In this document: piece after piece, positions 24,601 through 31,872 of the stretch
Layout: every line of letters starts with the position of its first letter
Position numbering within the stretch: the stretch's first letter is position 1
Origin: an uncultured Planctomycetales bacterium
Lineage (GTDB): Bacteria; Planctomycetota; Planctomycetia; Pirellulales; Thermoguttaceae
Length of the DNA: 38,209 bases
Assembly: GCA_946541595.1 (NCBI GenBank)
Contig: CAMNJU010000007.1
Location: forward strand, 1-38,209
Reading direction: 5' to 3'
Notes under the pieces: generated by a model
Seen by the model: only the letters and a program-made list of their open reading frames with translations
The model's database searches: none
What the model was told of the DNA's origin: nothing
Position numbers and translations under genes: made by a program

Positions 24601-26066
24601 CGAAGAAGGGGTCGATTCGTCGCAGATTTGACGCTGTCGCAGCCGATCTTCGCCTTGCAAAAATGGCGGAACTGTGGCAGTCTCGCGCCGTTGCGGGACA
24701 GATCATGGAAGATATTCGCCGTGCTTACGAAAAAGAACGTCAGCCCGAGACGTTGCGCGAAGCGTCGCGCTATCTCAAGCGGCTGACGAACGGAATGTAC
24801 GTCAATATCTGGACTCCCCTTGGAGAGGACGCGCTCTATGTCGACGCGTCGAACGGGGAAACGCTCGACGTCGCCGCGCTTTCTCGCGGGACACGCGAGC
24901 TTCTCTTCATCGCGATTCGTTTGGCGCTTGTCGTTTCCTTTGAGAAACATGGCGTTCAGATGCCGCTGATTTGGGACGACGTTCTCGTTAACTTTGACTA
25001 CCGTCGCGCGTCGACGGCGGCCAAGCTCTTGGTTGATTTTGCGAAAGCAGGACGCCAAATCTTCCTGTTTACATGCCATGAGCACATCTGCCGTCTCTTC
25101 CTGCGACTTGGCGTTCCGATTTGCGTACTTCCGACGCAGACGGATCCTTCGAAGCGTCGTTTCCGCGTTCTGACCCCGAAAAAACCGCTTGCGACTGACG
25201 TGATGACGGTCGACGTTTCCAGTCCGGTCGAGGGCGGTCCAAATTTCAGCGAAGAGGCTGAAGGACAGGACGACGAAGGTTCGATTGTTGTCGAGCCAGT
25301 CGCGCCCGCCGAAGAGAAGTATTCTCCCAAGGAGGTAGAGCGAACTGAATACGTCATGACGGACGACGCTGAACACGTGTCCGCCGTTCAGCTCGAAACG
25401 GCTGTTTTGGAATCGCCCGTTCGCCCCTATATGAACGTAGATCCCAGCGAAGTTGAGTCGCTCGGCATGCGCATTAGGGAAAAAGCGGACGTCGAGGTTT
25501 ACGTTGAATCGGAACCGACGCAAGACGCGACAATAAGCGACGTTTTTGTCGACAAGGAACCGGAAGAGAAAGTAGACGTCGACGATTTTGTCTATTCGAC
25601 GAAACCCGTTGAGGATAACAAGGGAGACTACGACGCGTCTGTACGCAACGTTACTTTTGACGGCAAAGACGCGGAATTGCGAACCCTTGCTGACGTCAGC
25701 CCGACATACTCTTCGGAACACGACAAAATCAAAGGCGATTTCCGAGTCGTCGACGGCAGAAAGAAAAAGACCGTCTTGGAAACCCCGTTCGATAACGAGG
25801 ACGGAGTTGATTACGTTCAAGTAGATCCCGACGCCGACTTTATTGACGCCGACGGAGGTTGGTCGAACGTCTTGTCGGCCATGAAGGAGAGCGGCGACGA
25901 CGAGTCAGACGATTCATTCAGCGACTATATGTCTGACGACTACGAAGAGTCAGACGACGGAGATTTCTCCGAAGAAGACGGGAACGATTTCGAGGAAGAG
26001 TATGAAGACGACGAATCCGAGGAAGAATACGACGGAGAAGAGTACGGAGACGAAGAAGAGGAATAA
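21615..26066 (+). CDS. YhaN/SbcC-like coiled-coil ATPase with membrane hairpin and long acidic tail
   Basis: A 1483-residue ATPase starting at GTG (AAGGAG 8 nt upstream), with the start overlapping the stop of the YhaO-like gene. Walker A is GPNEAGKTT (31-39). Long charged coiled-coil stretches span roughly 270-1060, interrupted near 629-669 by two hydrophobic segments, as in the YhaN group. The ABC-type signature LSRGTRELLF is near 1089 and Walker B MPLIWDDVLVNFD near 1116-1128, followed by FTCHEH. The recognisable ATPase ends near residue 1190. Some 290 further residues form an unusual acidic tail rich in Asp, Glu and Ser, ending almost entirely in Asp/Glu. Expected role: DNA-end or chromosome maintenance with its partner, possibly at the membrane. 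Acidic tails often act as DNA mimics or charge tethers, but nothing shows this here. Confidence 0.9.
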   Translation: MKITSLKIERFGVWEDLNLPKISRGLNVFFGPNEAGKTTLMQFIRTCLYGGGDEDRARYIQMSLDGRRRRERRSGRFSQELLRLDPRRMNPNAAELDEKSNAPEDIRRFLDAGKRSEAVSLNAKAAARDMSRYWIGGSATLSSDFGDHRLERRYIRRDANYRSAVERKAGFVVSDGLLNWSGRFYSLPGLKIAESLVVTGPDGTRVGDYLAKSLTCNLDESTYNGVFAIGLDELQKLGMLNETEAAQMLYRLSVGVDRGAFVQVFQQIVSERNDLLDSKGRPSILENLLSERDRARASANESATNLREYARLLEERRAVLEATTILQERLDKATYQKNLRELAVRVAPTWDERDQARADLLGMGDVPAVEQSAVDECSVLIAAADETRARIKKQKAAYLSKRDERDLIEVDPALDELAPRVSILEDDLPRLEEIDSKVAKLREELAELNKKLAEEDARVQSARNGKIMLTQSALDAINASIVASNMAPDALFANQKEKENDPAGSANATVVTLPNKLAESGIPFKEVEDYKIPAKAMRRRRIQLQKFREEFKLVGDRLEELVAKLEQGLTSRQQKNLTEAIERTGALVTGLRRRIEVERRVGEMGAYRKELERQNRALADNQAIVGPPFYALCAGAFVGALLFALALFQRVELVFGLLGLLATIGCLLYKTTVERRNRQKLEDNQRRLGLLTKQLDQAQSEIKDLDEKFPAPSTQTTATLESRLQKAKNDLTFFESLAPVEAQWRETTRLYRAHDARVKRAEGKLKIARKRWRSWLHSAYLPTSLKPVQVRDLLARVGIAEDLRRQIEAVCTKIEYLGRERQGVVDRFNAAVALVEKYNVKETLPALALPKLRALLDEHAETLTKRAALLDEMNAIKKECRKELALRRRQVREIRRFLSGYNVKSKEELVAAVDRYSLYRRRVANLDAVQQRLDAGIAGFCPEDEIGALLLDAETRADLPVTIENLNSRIEAFSAELKGKLELSGRLGQQADAIAAKKGSIRRRFDAVAADLRLAKMAELWQSRAVAGQIMEDIRRAYEKERQPETLREASRYLKRLTNGMYVNIWTPLGEDALYVDASNGETLDVAALSRGTRELLFIAIRLALVVSFEKHGVQMPLIWDDVLVNFDYRRASTAAKLLVDFAKAGRQIFLFTCHEHICRLFLRLGVPICVLPTQTDPSKRRFRVLTPKKPLATDVMTVDVSSPVEGGPNFSEEAEGQDDEGSIVVEPVAPAEEKYSPKEVERTEYVMTDDAEHVSAVQLETAVLESPVRPYMNVDPSEVESLGMRIREKADVEVYVESEPTQDATISDVFVDKEPEEKVDVDDFVYSTKPVEDNKGDYDASVRNVTFDGKDAELRTLADVSPTYSSEHDKIKGDFRVVDGRKKKTVLETPFDNEDGVDYVQVDPDADFIDADGGWSNVLSAMKESGDDESDDSFSDYMSDDYEESDDGDFSEEDGNDFEEEYEDDESEEEYDGEEYGDEEEE

Positions 26067-26124
26067 TACGTAGGCGCGTTTAACTCTACGTCGGCCTTGA
26101 ATAATCCCGATAGGCCCCTTTATT

Positions 26125-26160
26125 GAAAACGTCGATTGCATTTGCGTAATCGACGTTTTC
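26125..26160 (+). terminator. Terminator of the YhaO-YhaN operon
   Basis: A perfect 13-bp stem, GAAAACGTCGATT (26125-26137) with its complement (26148-26160), around a 10-nt loop. The right arm ends in TTTTC. It lies about 60 bp after the stop. Confidence 0.8.
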
Positions 26161-26553
26161 ACCTTTTAGCAGGGCCGCTGGGAACTTTCAAACCGTTTTT
26201 TCGTCAAAAACTCGAGGGAGCGTCTGTTGCTCGTAGGCGTCGGAACGCCTGTGGATCCATTTAAACGCGGTTCTAAAGCGTGCAGGTTGACAAAAAGCTC
26301 AAACGGTCTACATTTAACGATAGTAATATTAGATTTGACGAGTTGTTTGAATTTTGGGGAATGCGACGGTTGAAACGACTCCGTCAAATCCCTACCGGCA
26401 TAACAATAACTGCGAGCGTTCAAATTTTTGTTATTGAACTTTTTTTTGGATTCAAAAAAGAGTATAATGACGGCGGCGTTTTCGCTTTCCGATGGCAGTA
26501 TAGACGTTAAACGCGTCGGCGCCTTGTTTAACCCGTGTCATAAGGTTGCAAAG
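26161..26553 (+). promoter_or_regulatory. Upstream region of the dockerin protein with two possible promoters
   Basis: TTGACA (26287-26292), a 16-bp spacer and TACATT (26309-26314) form one candidate promoter. TATAAT at 26463-26468 is a second -10, lacking a good -35. A small hairpin with loop CGGA lies at 26235-26250. Open frames start at 26428 and 26467, but the second overlaps the TATAAT and neither has a ribosome binding site. No other gene is seen here. Confidence 0.45.
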
Positions 26554-29500
26554 ATGAAAGACAGTTTTTTTCAACGTATTTTCGACCGTAACCCTCAGGA
26601 ATCTAAGTCAAGGAGTCGGCGCCTTTCGCTCGAATCGTTGGAAAACAGGGAATTGCTGAACGTCGATTGGGGCGGTTTCAGCCCGGAGACAACCTCAGAA
26701 TACAGTCCGAGTACTTCTGCCGCCTATTCGGTTGACCTCCCCGTCAATGTCGATTCTGTTAACTTAGTTAATTTAGAAGGCGATTCTAAGGACGAGCTTG
26801 TTTCGGTCTACGGTAAGGGAAAGACCGTTTCAATCTATACTTGCTCGAGCGACGGCGTATTTACCCTTAAAAGTGAGCAGACGATTTCCACACTCGGAAA
26901 TTGGGGAATGTACAGCGACGTTACGTTTGGCGATTTGAACAACGACGGCTATGACGACATGTTGGTCGTTTCATCGACAGGCACGGCGTTGACCGCGACG
27001 ATTTACACTTGGAATTCTGTGAATGCGAGTTTTACCGAAGGCTCTTCCTATGCGCTTGACGTTACTCCTTTTGTCGACAGTTCTTCTTCCCGTTACGTTT
27101 TCACCGAATTCTCGTGCGCACTTATCGCCAATCCTTCCGGCGGATTTAACCTTGGATTACAGGTTTCGACCCTTACGCCGCATTCCTCGAGTAAGGCGTT
27201 TGCTGTTTATAACAGCGTAGGGATCAGTTCTTTTGGTTCTAGCCCTGCCGCTAAACCGGCGATAACCGGTTCTCTTCTTGGTTCTACCACAATCAACGGC
27301 GAGAGTTATCTCCTTTTAAAGGAATCTACCGCTTCGACGAACTATCTTGTTCTCTCGAAACTTGGATCTAGGACGACCACGAAAACTTACTACGATTTCT
27401 CCAGCTACGGTTCAAAATTCGTCTTTGACTGGGTTGTTGAGAAGGATGGTTTTCTCGTCGTTGGAGCAGTATTGGGCGGTACGGGTTCTAGCGGGATTGT
27501 TACTCTCAATGTTAAGTCTGCGCCAGAAGACGGCGCGACTGTTGACGCTTCGACGCTCGGACAGTGGTTCGTTTCCGACTCTGTAACACTGAACGCTTCT
27601 TCGATTGCTGCGCTTGGCGATTGTGGCGGCGACGTCGATCCGGAACTGTTGATTGCGAATTCCGACGAGAGGTCGTCAGTTTTCTATCTTGGCGACGCGT
27701 CAACTACTTACGGATATACCTTTACCAGTTCTGAAGTCGTTATTTCTTCACCTGACTACGTTTCTGTATACGTCGGCGACAGCGATAACGACGGCGAGAA
27801 AGAAGCGCTCCTTATTGGGAGTATGTACGCCTATGTCGCCGACGTTGACGCCAGCGGAGCGCTTTCTAATCAGCGTGAGATTTATCGGTTTTCACAACCA
27901 GTATCTCAGGCCGTTTTTGGCGACTTTGACGGCGACGGACTTGTCGATATTGCCGTCAAGTATCGCGCGAACGTGGGTTCTAGTTTGCAAGTTTTCCGCC
28001 AGATCTCTGGCGGCGCTTTCGTTTCGCTTGCGACTCAGACTGTCCCCGGAACGTTTACCGATCTCACAGTTGGACGTTTCAGTCAGACGAGCGTCGACGA
28101 AATTGCAGTTCTTTCTACGCAATACAAGAACGGTATGGTCGGGTCGTCCGTTTACTGTTATAAACTCAATACTTCAACGAGTTCGCTTTCCCTCGTTTAC
28201 TCAGCGACCTATATTGGCGTCGGCTCCAATATTTCCTCCGGCGAGCTCTATGGCTCCGGACGCGACGACTTGGTCGTTACGAATACGAGCGAGGACACGG
28301 TTACCATTTTGCGTAATGCAGGCGCATCGCTCACCCCTTCCACCGTTACGACTCGCTACGAGGGAACGAACGCGTGCTATCCGACGTCTTCGGCAATTGG
28401 CGATTTTAACGGAGACGGCCTTGCCGATCTCGCCGTGATGAATTCCTCCATGGGATCGAATTTCGCAGAGCTTGTCTACTACATTCGTTCCGAATCCGGC
28501 GGGCTTGGTTCCAAACCTACCGGCCGCGTTCGCGTTAACGGAACGGCTACGGCTAGCGACAATACGTCTATTGTAGGGGAACTACAGTGCGCCGATTTGA
28601 ACGGCGACGGCTATTCAGATCTCGCCTTCGTTCGTAAATCAACCGACGGAGCGTCGTACGTCAGCGTCTTTATGGGCAACGGCGCCACAGGCGTTTTTGA
28701 TCCCATTGTTAATACTTCCGTATCTTGCGACCCAGCGTCAGGCGCATACGGAGTAACGCTTGCAATGGTCAACTCCGACGATATTTCTTACGATTTCGTT
28801 TGGGCTCAGACTAAGACGTGCGGGGCGCTCTTGAACAACGATTCTGTTGTTTCAAGCAGCAAAGTTCAGTATGTCTTGCAATCGCGTTCCGCCGCGGCGG
28901 GAGAATCTCTTGAAGGGGCGCTTAGCACGCAGCGGACTTGGCTCGACGAATGGTCCAATTTCTATATTGACGTTTGGGCGACGACTGGAGACGAAGAGGA
29001 CTTTGGAGTTACGTCTGTTAGCGGACAGTTCAATTATGATCCGGATTACTTCGTTCTGTCTTCGGTTACGGGAGTGAACGGCTACACTGTTAATGAGACG
29101 TCCGCTTCTGGATCTGTTAATTATACCGTGACTGGATCGGGAACTCACGACACGCAAGGTTGGACGCTTGTCGCCCGCATGCTCTTCGTTCCGGTAGTGG
29201 GCGGCGGTTTAAGTCTTCACGACGACGGCAAAATGTACTCTGTATCGCCCGGATTTAACGCCGCAGCCGCTTCTCAGACTGTTAACGGAGCTAGAGTTAC
29301 AGCTGCTGTTTGTCCGAAAGACGTTTCAGTTTATCCCCTTGCGTTCGACTTAAATGATAACGGTGAAGTCGACGGCGAGGACTTTGCACTGTGCGTTAGC
29401 TATTATCCTACGACTAACCTTGAGACCATTACTGTCCCTAAACATCGTATTCTCGACATTAATGGAAATGGAACATACGACATTGAAGACTTTACGGTCT

Positions 29501-29841
29501 TGCTTACTTCATTTTCTTTGAAGTCGACAAGCGGTAAGGATTCTATATATCAGACCGAGCCTCAATGGACTACGCTTTCATCGGTTCTCGAAGCCGCGGC
29601 TCTTGACGGAATCCTGACGTCTGCCGCGCTAGACAAGAATACGGAATTGGAGATTTTCGAAGACGAAACAGACGCCGCCGTTACGGACGCCCTTGCATTC
29701 AACGTTACAGAGCGAACCGTTGAACAGCGGGCTTTTACGACGGAATATCAGACTGCCAAAACTTCGAGAATCTGCGGTCCTATGCCGCTCAACGTGTTCC
29801 AAGACATTGATTTGGACGTCGATTTGGATTTGGATTTTTGA
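26554..29841 (+). CDS. Exported planctomycete FG-GAP/VCBS protein with C-terminal dockerin
   Basis: A 1095-residue protein from the ATG at 26554 (AAGG upstream). Residues ~1-35 carry a basic Ser/Arg stretch and the motif LESLENRELL, typical of planctomycete cell-surface or exported proteins. The central ~700 residues contain at least five calcium-binding loops of FG-GAP/VCBS type (for example GDLNNDGYDD, GDSDNDGEKE, GDFDGDGLVD, GDFNGDGLAD, ADLNGDGYSD), suggesting a beta-propeller. A cohesin-like beta region follows (FNYDPDYFVLSSV). Two dockerin type I loops come last (DLNDNGEVDGEDF and DINGNGTYDIEDF). The very end is an alternating Asp/hydrophobic tail. Role: probably surface adhesion or attachment of extracellular assemblies. 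No cohesin scaffold and no enzyme domain are seen in this protein. Confidence 0.9.
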   Translation: MKDSFFQRIFDRNPQESKSRSRRLSLESLENRELLNVDWGGFSPETTSEYSPSTSAAYSVDLPVNVDSVNLVNLEGDSKDELVSVYGKGKTVSIYTCSSDGVFTLKSEQTISTLGNWGMYSDVTFGDLNNDGYDDMLVVSSTGTALTATIYTWNSVNASFTEGSSYALDVTPFVDSSSSRYVFTEFSCALIANPSGGFNLGLQVSTLTPHSSSKAFAVYNSVGISSFGSSPAAKPAITGSLLGSTTINGESYLLLKESTASTNYLVLSKLGSRTTTKTYYDFSSYGSKFVFDWVVEKDGFLVVGAVLGGTGSSGIVTLNVKSAPEDGATVDASTLGQWFVSDSVTLNASSIAALGDCGGDVDPELLIANSDERSSVFYLGDASTTYGYTFTSSEVVISSPDYVSVYVGDSDNDGEKEALLIGSMYAYVADVDASGALSNQREIYRFSQPVSQAVFGDFDGDGLVDIAVKYRANVGSSLQVFRQISGGAFVSLATQTVPGTFTDLTVGRFSQTSVDEIAVLSTQYKNGMVGSSVYCYKLNTSTSSLSLVYSATYIGVGSNISSGELYGSGRDDLVVTNTSEDTVTILRNAGASLTPSTVTTRYEGTNACYPTSSAIGDFNGDGLADLAVMNSSMGSNFAELVYYIRSESGGLGSKPTGRVRVNGTATASDNTSIVGELQCADLNGDGYSDLAFVRKSTDGASYVSVFMGNGATGVFDPIVNTSVSCDPASGAYGVTLAMVNSDDISYDFVWAQTKTCGALLNNDSVVSSSKVQYVLQSRSAAAGESLEGALSTQRTWLDEWSNFYIDVWATTGDEEDFGVTSVSGQFNYDPDYFVLSSVTGVNGYTVNETSASGSVNYTVTGSGTHDTQGWTLVARMLFVPVVGGGLSLHDDGKMYSVSPGFNAAAASQTVNGARVTAAVCPKDVSVYPLAFDLNDNGEVDGEDFALCVSYYPTTNLETITVPKHRILDINGNGTYDIEDFTVLLTSFSLKSTSGKDSIYQTEPQWTTLSSVLEAAALDGILTSAALDKNTELEIFEDETDAAVTDALAFNVTERTVEQRAFTTEYQTAKTSRICGPMPLNVFQDIDLDVDLDLDF

Positions 29842-29881
29842 TTGAAGTAAGTCTGAAGCGCTAGACTGCTTAGAAAGAAAA

Positions 29882-29922
29882 AAGAGGGGCGTCAAACGCG
29901 CTTTGCGTTTGACGCCCCTCTT
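29882..29922. terminator. Strong hairpin terminator between convergent genes
   Basis: A perfect 18-bp stem (29882-29899 with 29905-29922) around a 5-nt loop, with A-rich DNA on the left and T-rich DNA on the right. It can end transcription from both sides, serving the dockerin gene (+) and the partner-switching operon (-). Confidence 0.85.
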
Positions 29923-29954
29923 GCTTTTCGAGGCGTTTCTGACGGAGCTTAACT

Positions 29955-30401
29955 TCACGGCTCCGCGTTTTCAACGGTGGGACGTTTCTCCATGTAAATG
30001 ACGTTTCCCGCCTCGTTATGCCAGACGTTTGTCATAAAATTCCGAATGAGGAACAGACCGCGTCCTGTCTTTTTCTTAAGGTTTTCCGCGAGAGTAGGAT
30101 CGGAAGTATCTCCAACCGGAAAGCCGGTTCCCTCGTCTTGCACAGACGCAAGAGCATGCTGAGAGTTTAACTCAACAGACAAATGAACGCGTTTCGATTC
30201 GTCGCGCCGATTTCCATGTTCAACTGCGTTTTCCAACGCTTCGCTAAGCGCTAAACGCATAGCGAACTGATCTGACTCTATCCAGCCGCGTAACGCGAGC
30301 TGTTCGACGACCTGATCAACGTACGCATCTCCTGATCCGGAACGACTTGGAAGTTCCGTCGTTAAACGCCAAGTATCGGAAGTGAATGCGTCGGATGGCA
30401 T
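29955..30401 (-). CDS. RsbW-like anti-sigma factor / serine kinase (HATPase_c)
   Basis: A 148-residue GHKL ATPase without sensor or membrane parts. The N-box is EALENAVEHGN (54-64), the G1 box DEGTGF (89-94), and the G2 region GRGLFLIRNFM (113-123). These are the marks of RsbW/SpoIIAB-type kinases that phosphorylate a STAS antagonist and release or capture a sigma factor or other target. GAGGGGG precedes the ATG. It is last in a three-gene minus-strand operon with the STAS protein and a response regulator, 68 bp after the STAS gene. No sigma factor lies nearby, so the output target is unknown. Confidence 0.9.
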   Translation of the reverse strand: MPSDAFTSDTWRLTTELPSRSGSGDAYVDQVVEQLALRGWIESDQFAMRLALSEALENAVEHGNRRDESKRVHLSVELNSQHALASVQDEGTGFPVGDTSDPTLAENLKKKTGRGLFLIRNFMTNVWHNEAGNVIYMEKRPTVENAEP

Positions 30402-30469
30402 TGAACGTCCCCCTCGACAGCGTCTCGTTCGCTGTTAGACGAACGACAGACGCCGGATTTTGCCAAAAG

Positions 30470-30838
30470 TCAGAATTTATTGTCGATAAGCGCACGCTGA
30501 GCTTCGATTTCCGACGGCGTAATTCTGAAGAGGGAATCCAATTTCGTGATCTTAAAGACCTCAAGATTGCTCGGATTGATGTTGCAAAGGAAGAGCGTAA
30601 CTTTTGCTTCGTCCGTCTTTGCCTTAAGCGAGATGAGCGCGCGGAGAGCGGAGCTCGACATAAATTTCACGTTACGAAAGCTAACGATGAAACGATTGGC
30701 GACGGCGCACGTGGAAAGCGCGCCGATAATCTCGTCGCTCCATTGTTGAATCGTCATTTCGTCGCTTAACTTAGTATCAAGGCATTCGACGATCGCCGCG
30801 TTGTCTACGTATTGAACCAGGATATGGGCTGAACTCAT
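30470..30838 (-). CDS. STAS-domain anti-anti-sigma factor (RsbV-like)
   Basis: A 122-residue single STAS domain. The diagnostic loop reads FMSSSALRALISL (59-71); one of Ser61-63 is the expected phosphorylation site for the RsbW-like kinase encoded next. The N-terminal strand and the following helix match the family in length. It lies between the response regulator (80 bp gap) and the kinase (68 bp gap), all on the minus strand, so the three probably form one partner-switching circuit. No PP2C phosphatase to reset the STAS protein is visible in the window. Confidence 0.9.
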   Translation of the reverse strand: MSSAHILVQYVDNAAIVECLDTKLSDEMTIQQWSDEIIGALSTCAVANRFIVSFRNVKFMSSSALRALISLKAKTDEAKVTLFLCNINPSNLEVFKITKLDSLFRITPSEIEAQRALIDNKF

Positions 30839-30918
30839 GGAAAACTCTCTTATTTAATGGTCGCGCGTTAGCGACGACGGACAAAGGTATTAACTCAAAC
30901 AGTATATCGGCGCTTGCG

Positions 30919-31605
30919 TCAAGGCGCCAGTTTATTCCGTACGGCCCAAACAGCGGCCTGAGTTCGGTCGCTTACGTCGAGCTTTCGGAGAATATTCTGC
31001 ACGTGTTCTTTTATTGTGTCTAAACTTAACTGCAACGAGGCGCTGATTTGCTTATTGCTAAGGCCCAGAACGATATGTCGCAACACCTGCGCTTCCCTTT
31101 CCGTAAGCGGACTGAGCGGATCAACGGCACGTCGTCTTAAATGGGGCGCAACTTTGCGGAGTTCGCCTGCGGTCGCTCCCAAAGTTTCTATGCGTTTGGA
31201 GGCGTCTCCCGGAGCCGACTTTTCTTGCACCGACGATTCCTTTAGGCGAACGAGTTCACGAATTACGCGAATTATCTCTGACTTTGCCGTTTCTTTGAGG
31301 ATGTACGAGTCGGCGCCGACGGCAATGGCTCGCGCGAGGAAATCCAAGCGATTTTCGTTCGCAAAGAATACGACGCGACCGTTGAAATCTTTTTTGCGCA
31401 GCTTGGCGACAACCTCGAATCCGGAACCGTCTGTAAAGGCGGCGTCTAACATAAGGAGATCGGGCCGTACTTCAAGCGTTTTCCCGTATGTTTGCTTCGC
31501 CGTTTGGGTCTCGCCGACGATCTCTATATTGGAATGGGCAAAAAAGGAAAAGAGACCTGCCCGAACAACAGGACGCGAATCGGCAATGACGACGCGTATC
31601 GGCAT
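30919..31605 (-). CDS. NarL/FixJ-type response regulator with altered receiver pocket
   Basis: A 228-residue receiver plus LuxR-type helix-turn-helix protein. The receiver (1-120) has Asp54 in LLMLDAAF as the phosphorylation site and Lys104 in YILKE. However, the acidic pair is Asp9-Ser10 rather than Asp-Asp, and the conserved Thr/Ser 28 residues after the phospho-Asp is Ala82. Phosphorylation switching may therefore be weak or atypical. A linker of about 40 residues leads to the DNA-binding part, PLTEREAQVLRHI through SLDTIKEHVQNILRKL (~165-220). AAGGAG precedes the ATG. First gene of the partner-switching operon; no histidine kinase is adjacent. Confidence 0.92.
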   Translation of the reverse strand: MPIRVVIADSRPVVRAGLFSFFAHSNIEIVGETQTAKQTYGKTLEVRPDLLMLDAAFTDGSGFEVVAKLRKKDFNGRVVFFANENRLDFLARAIAVGADSYILKETAKSEIIRVIRELVRLKESSVQEKSAPGDASKRIETLGATAGELRKVAPHLRRRAVDPLSPLTEREAQVLRHIVLGLSNKQISASLQLSLDTIKEHVQNILRKLDVSDRTQAAVWAVRNKLAP

Positions 31606-31674
31606 GGTCCTTTCTCCTTGAAAAACTACAGCGTGGATGCTCCTTCGTTACGGAAGAACCTGTCTATCCCTTTG

Positions 31675-31703
31675 ATTTTAACCTCAGCCGTTCTCGACGT
31701 CAA
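31675..31703 (-). promoter_or_regulatory. Promoter of the partner-switching operon
   Basis: On the minus strand, TTGACG (31703-31698), a 17-bp spacer and TAAAAT (31680-31675). The predicted leader to 31605 is about 60 nt. Confidence 0.65.
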
Positions 31704-31769
31704 GGATTTTTAAATGGCAAAAATATAAGTCCGGATTTGAGTCTAATGTAATCGGTCTTAGACAGAACC

Positions 31770-31812
31770 AAAAAAAAAAGGGGACGGCGCGTTCTTTAGG
31801 AACGTCGTCCCC
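31770..31812 (-). terminator. Rho-independent terminator of the VIT-VWA gene
   Basis: On the minus strand, GGGGAC pairs with GTCCCC with further pairing of GTTC and GAAC arms inside, and the stem runs directly into T10. It lies about 60 bp after the stop at 31873. Confidence 0.9.
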
Positions 31813-31872
31813 CTTAACGAGCATGCAGCTATGTCTGCTCGATCAAGCTGGCTCAAATACTCCGTCGATCGG

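Noticed and set aside
24465..25820. 451-codon minus-strand ORF
   Set aside because: It lies wholly opposite the YhaN-like ATPase, has no family motifs and reflects the codon bias of the real gene on the plus strand.
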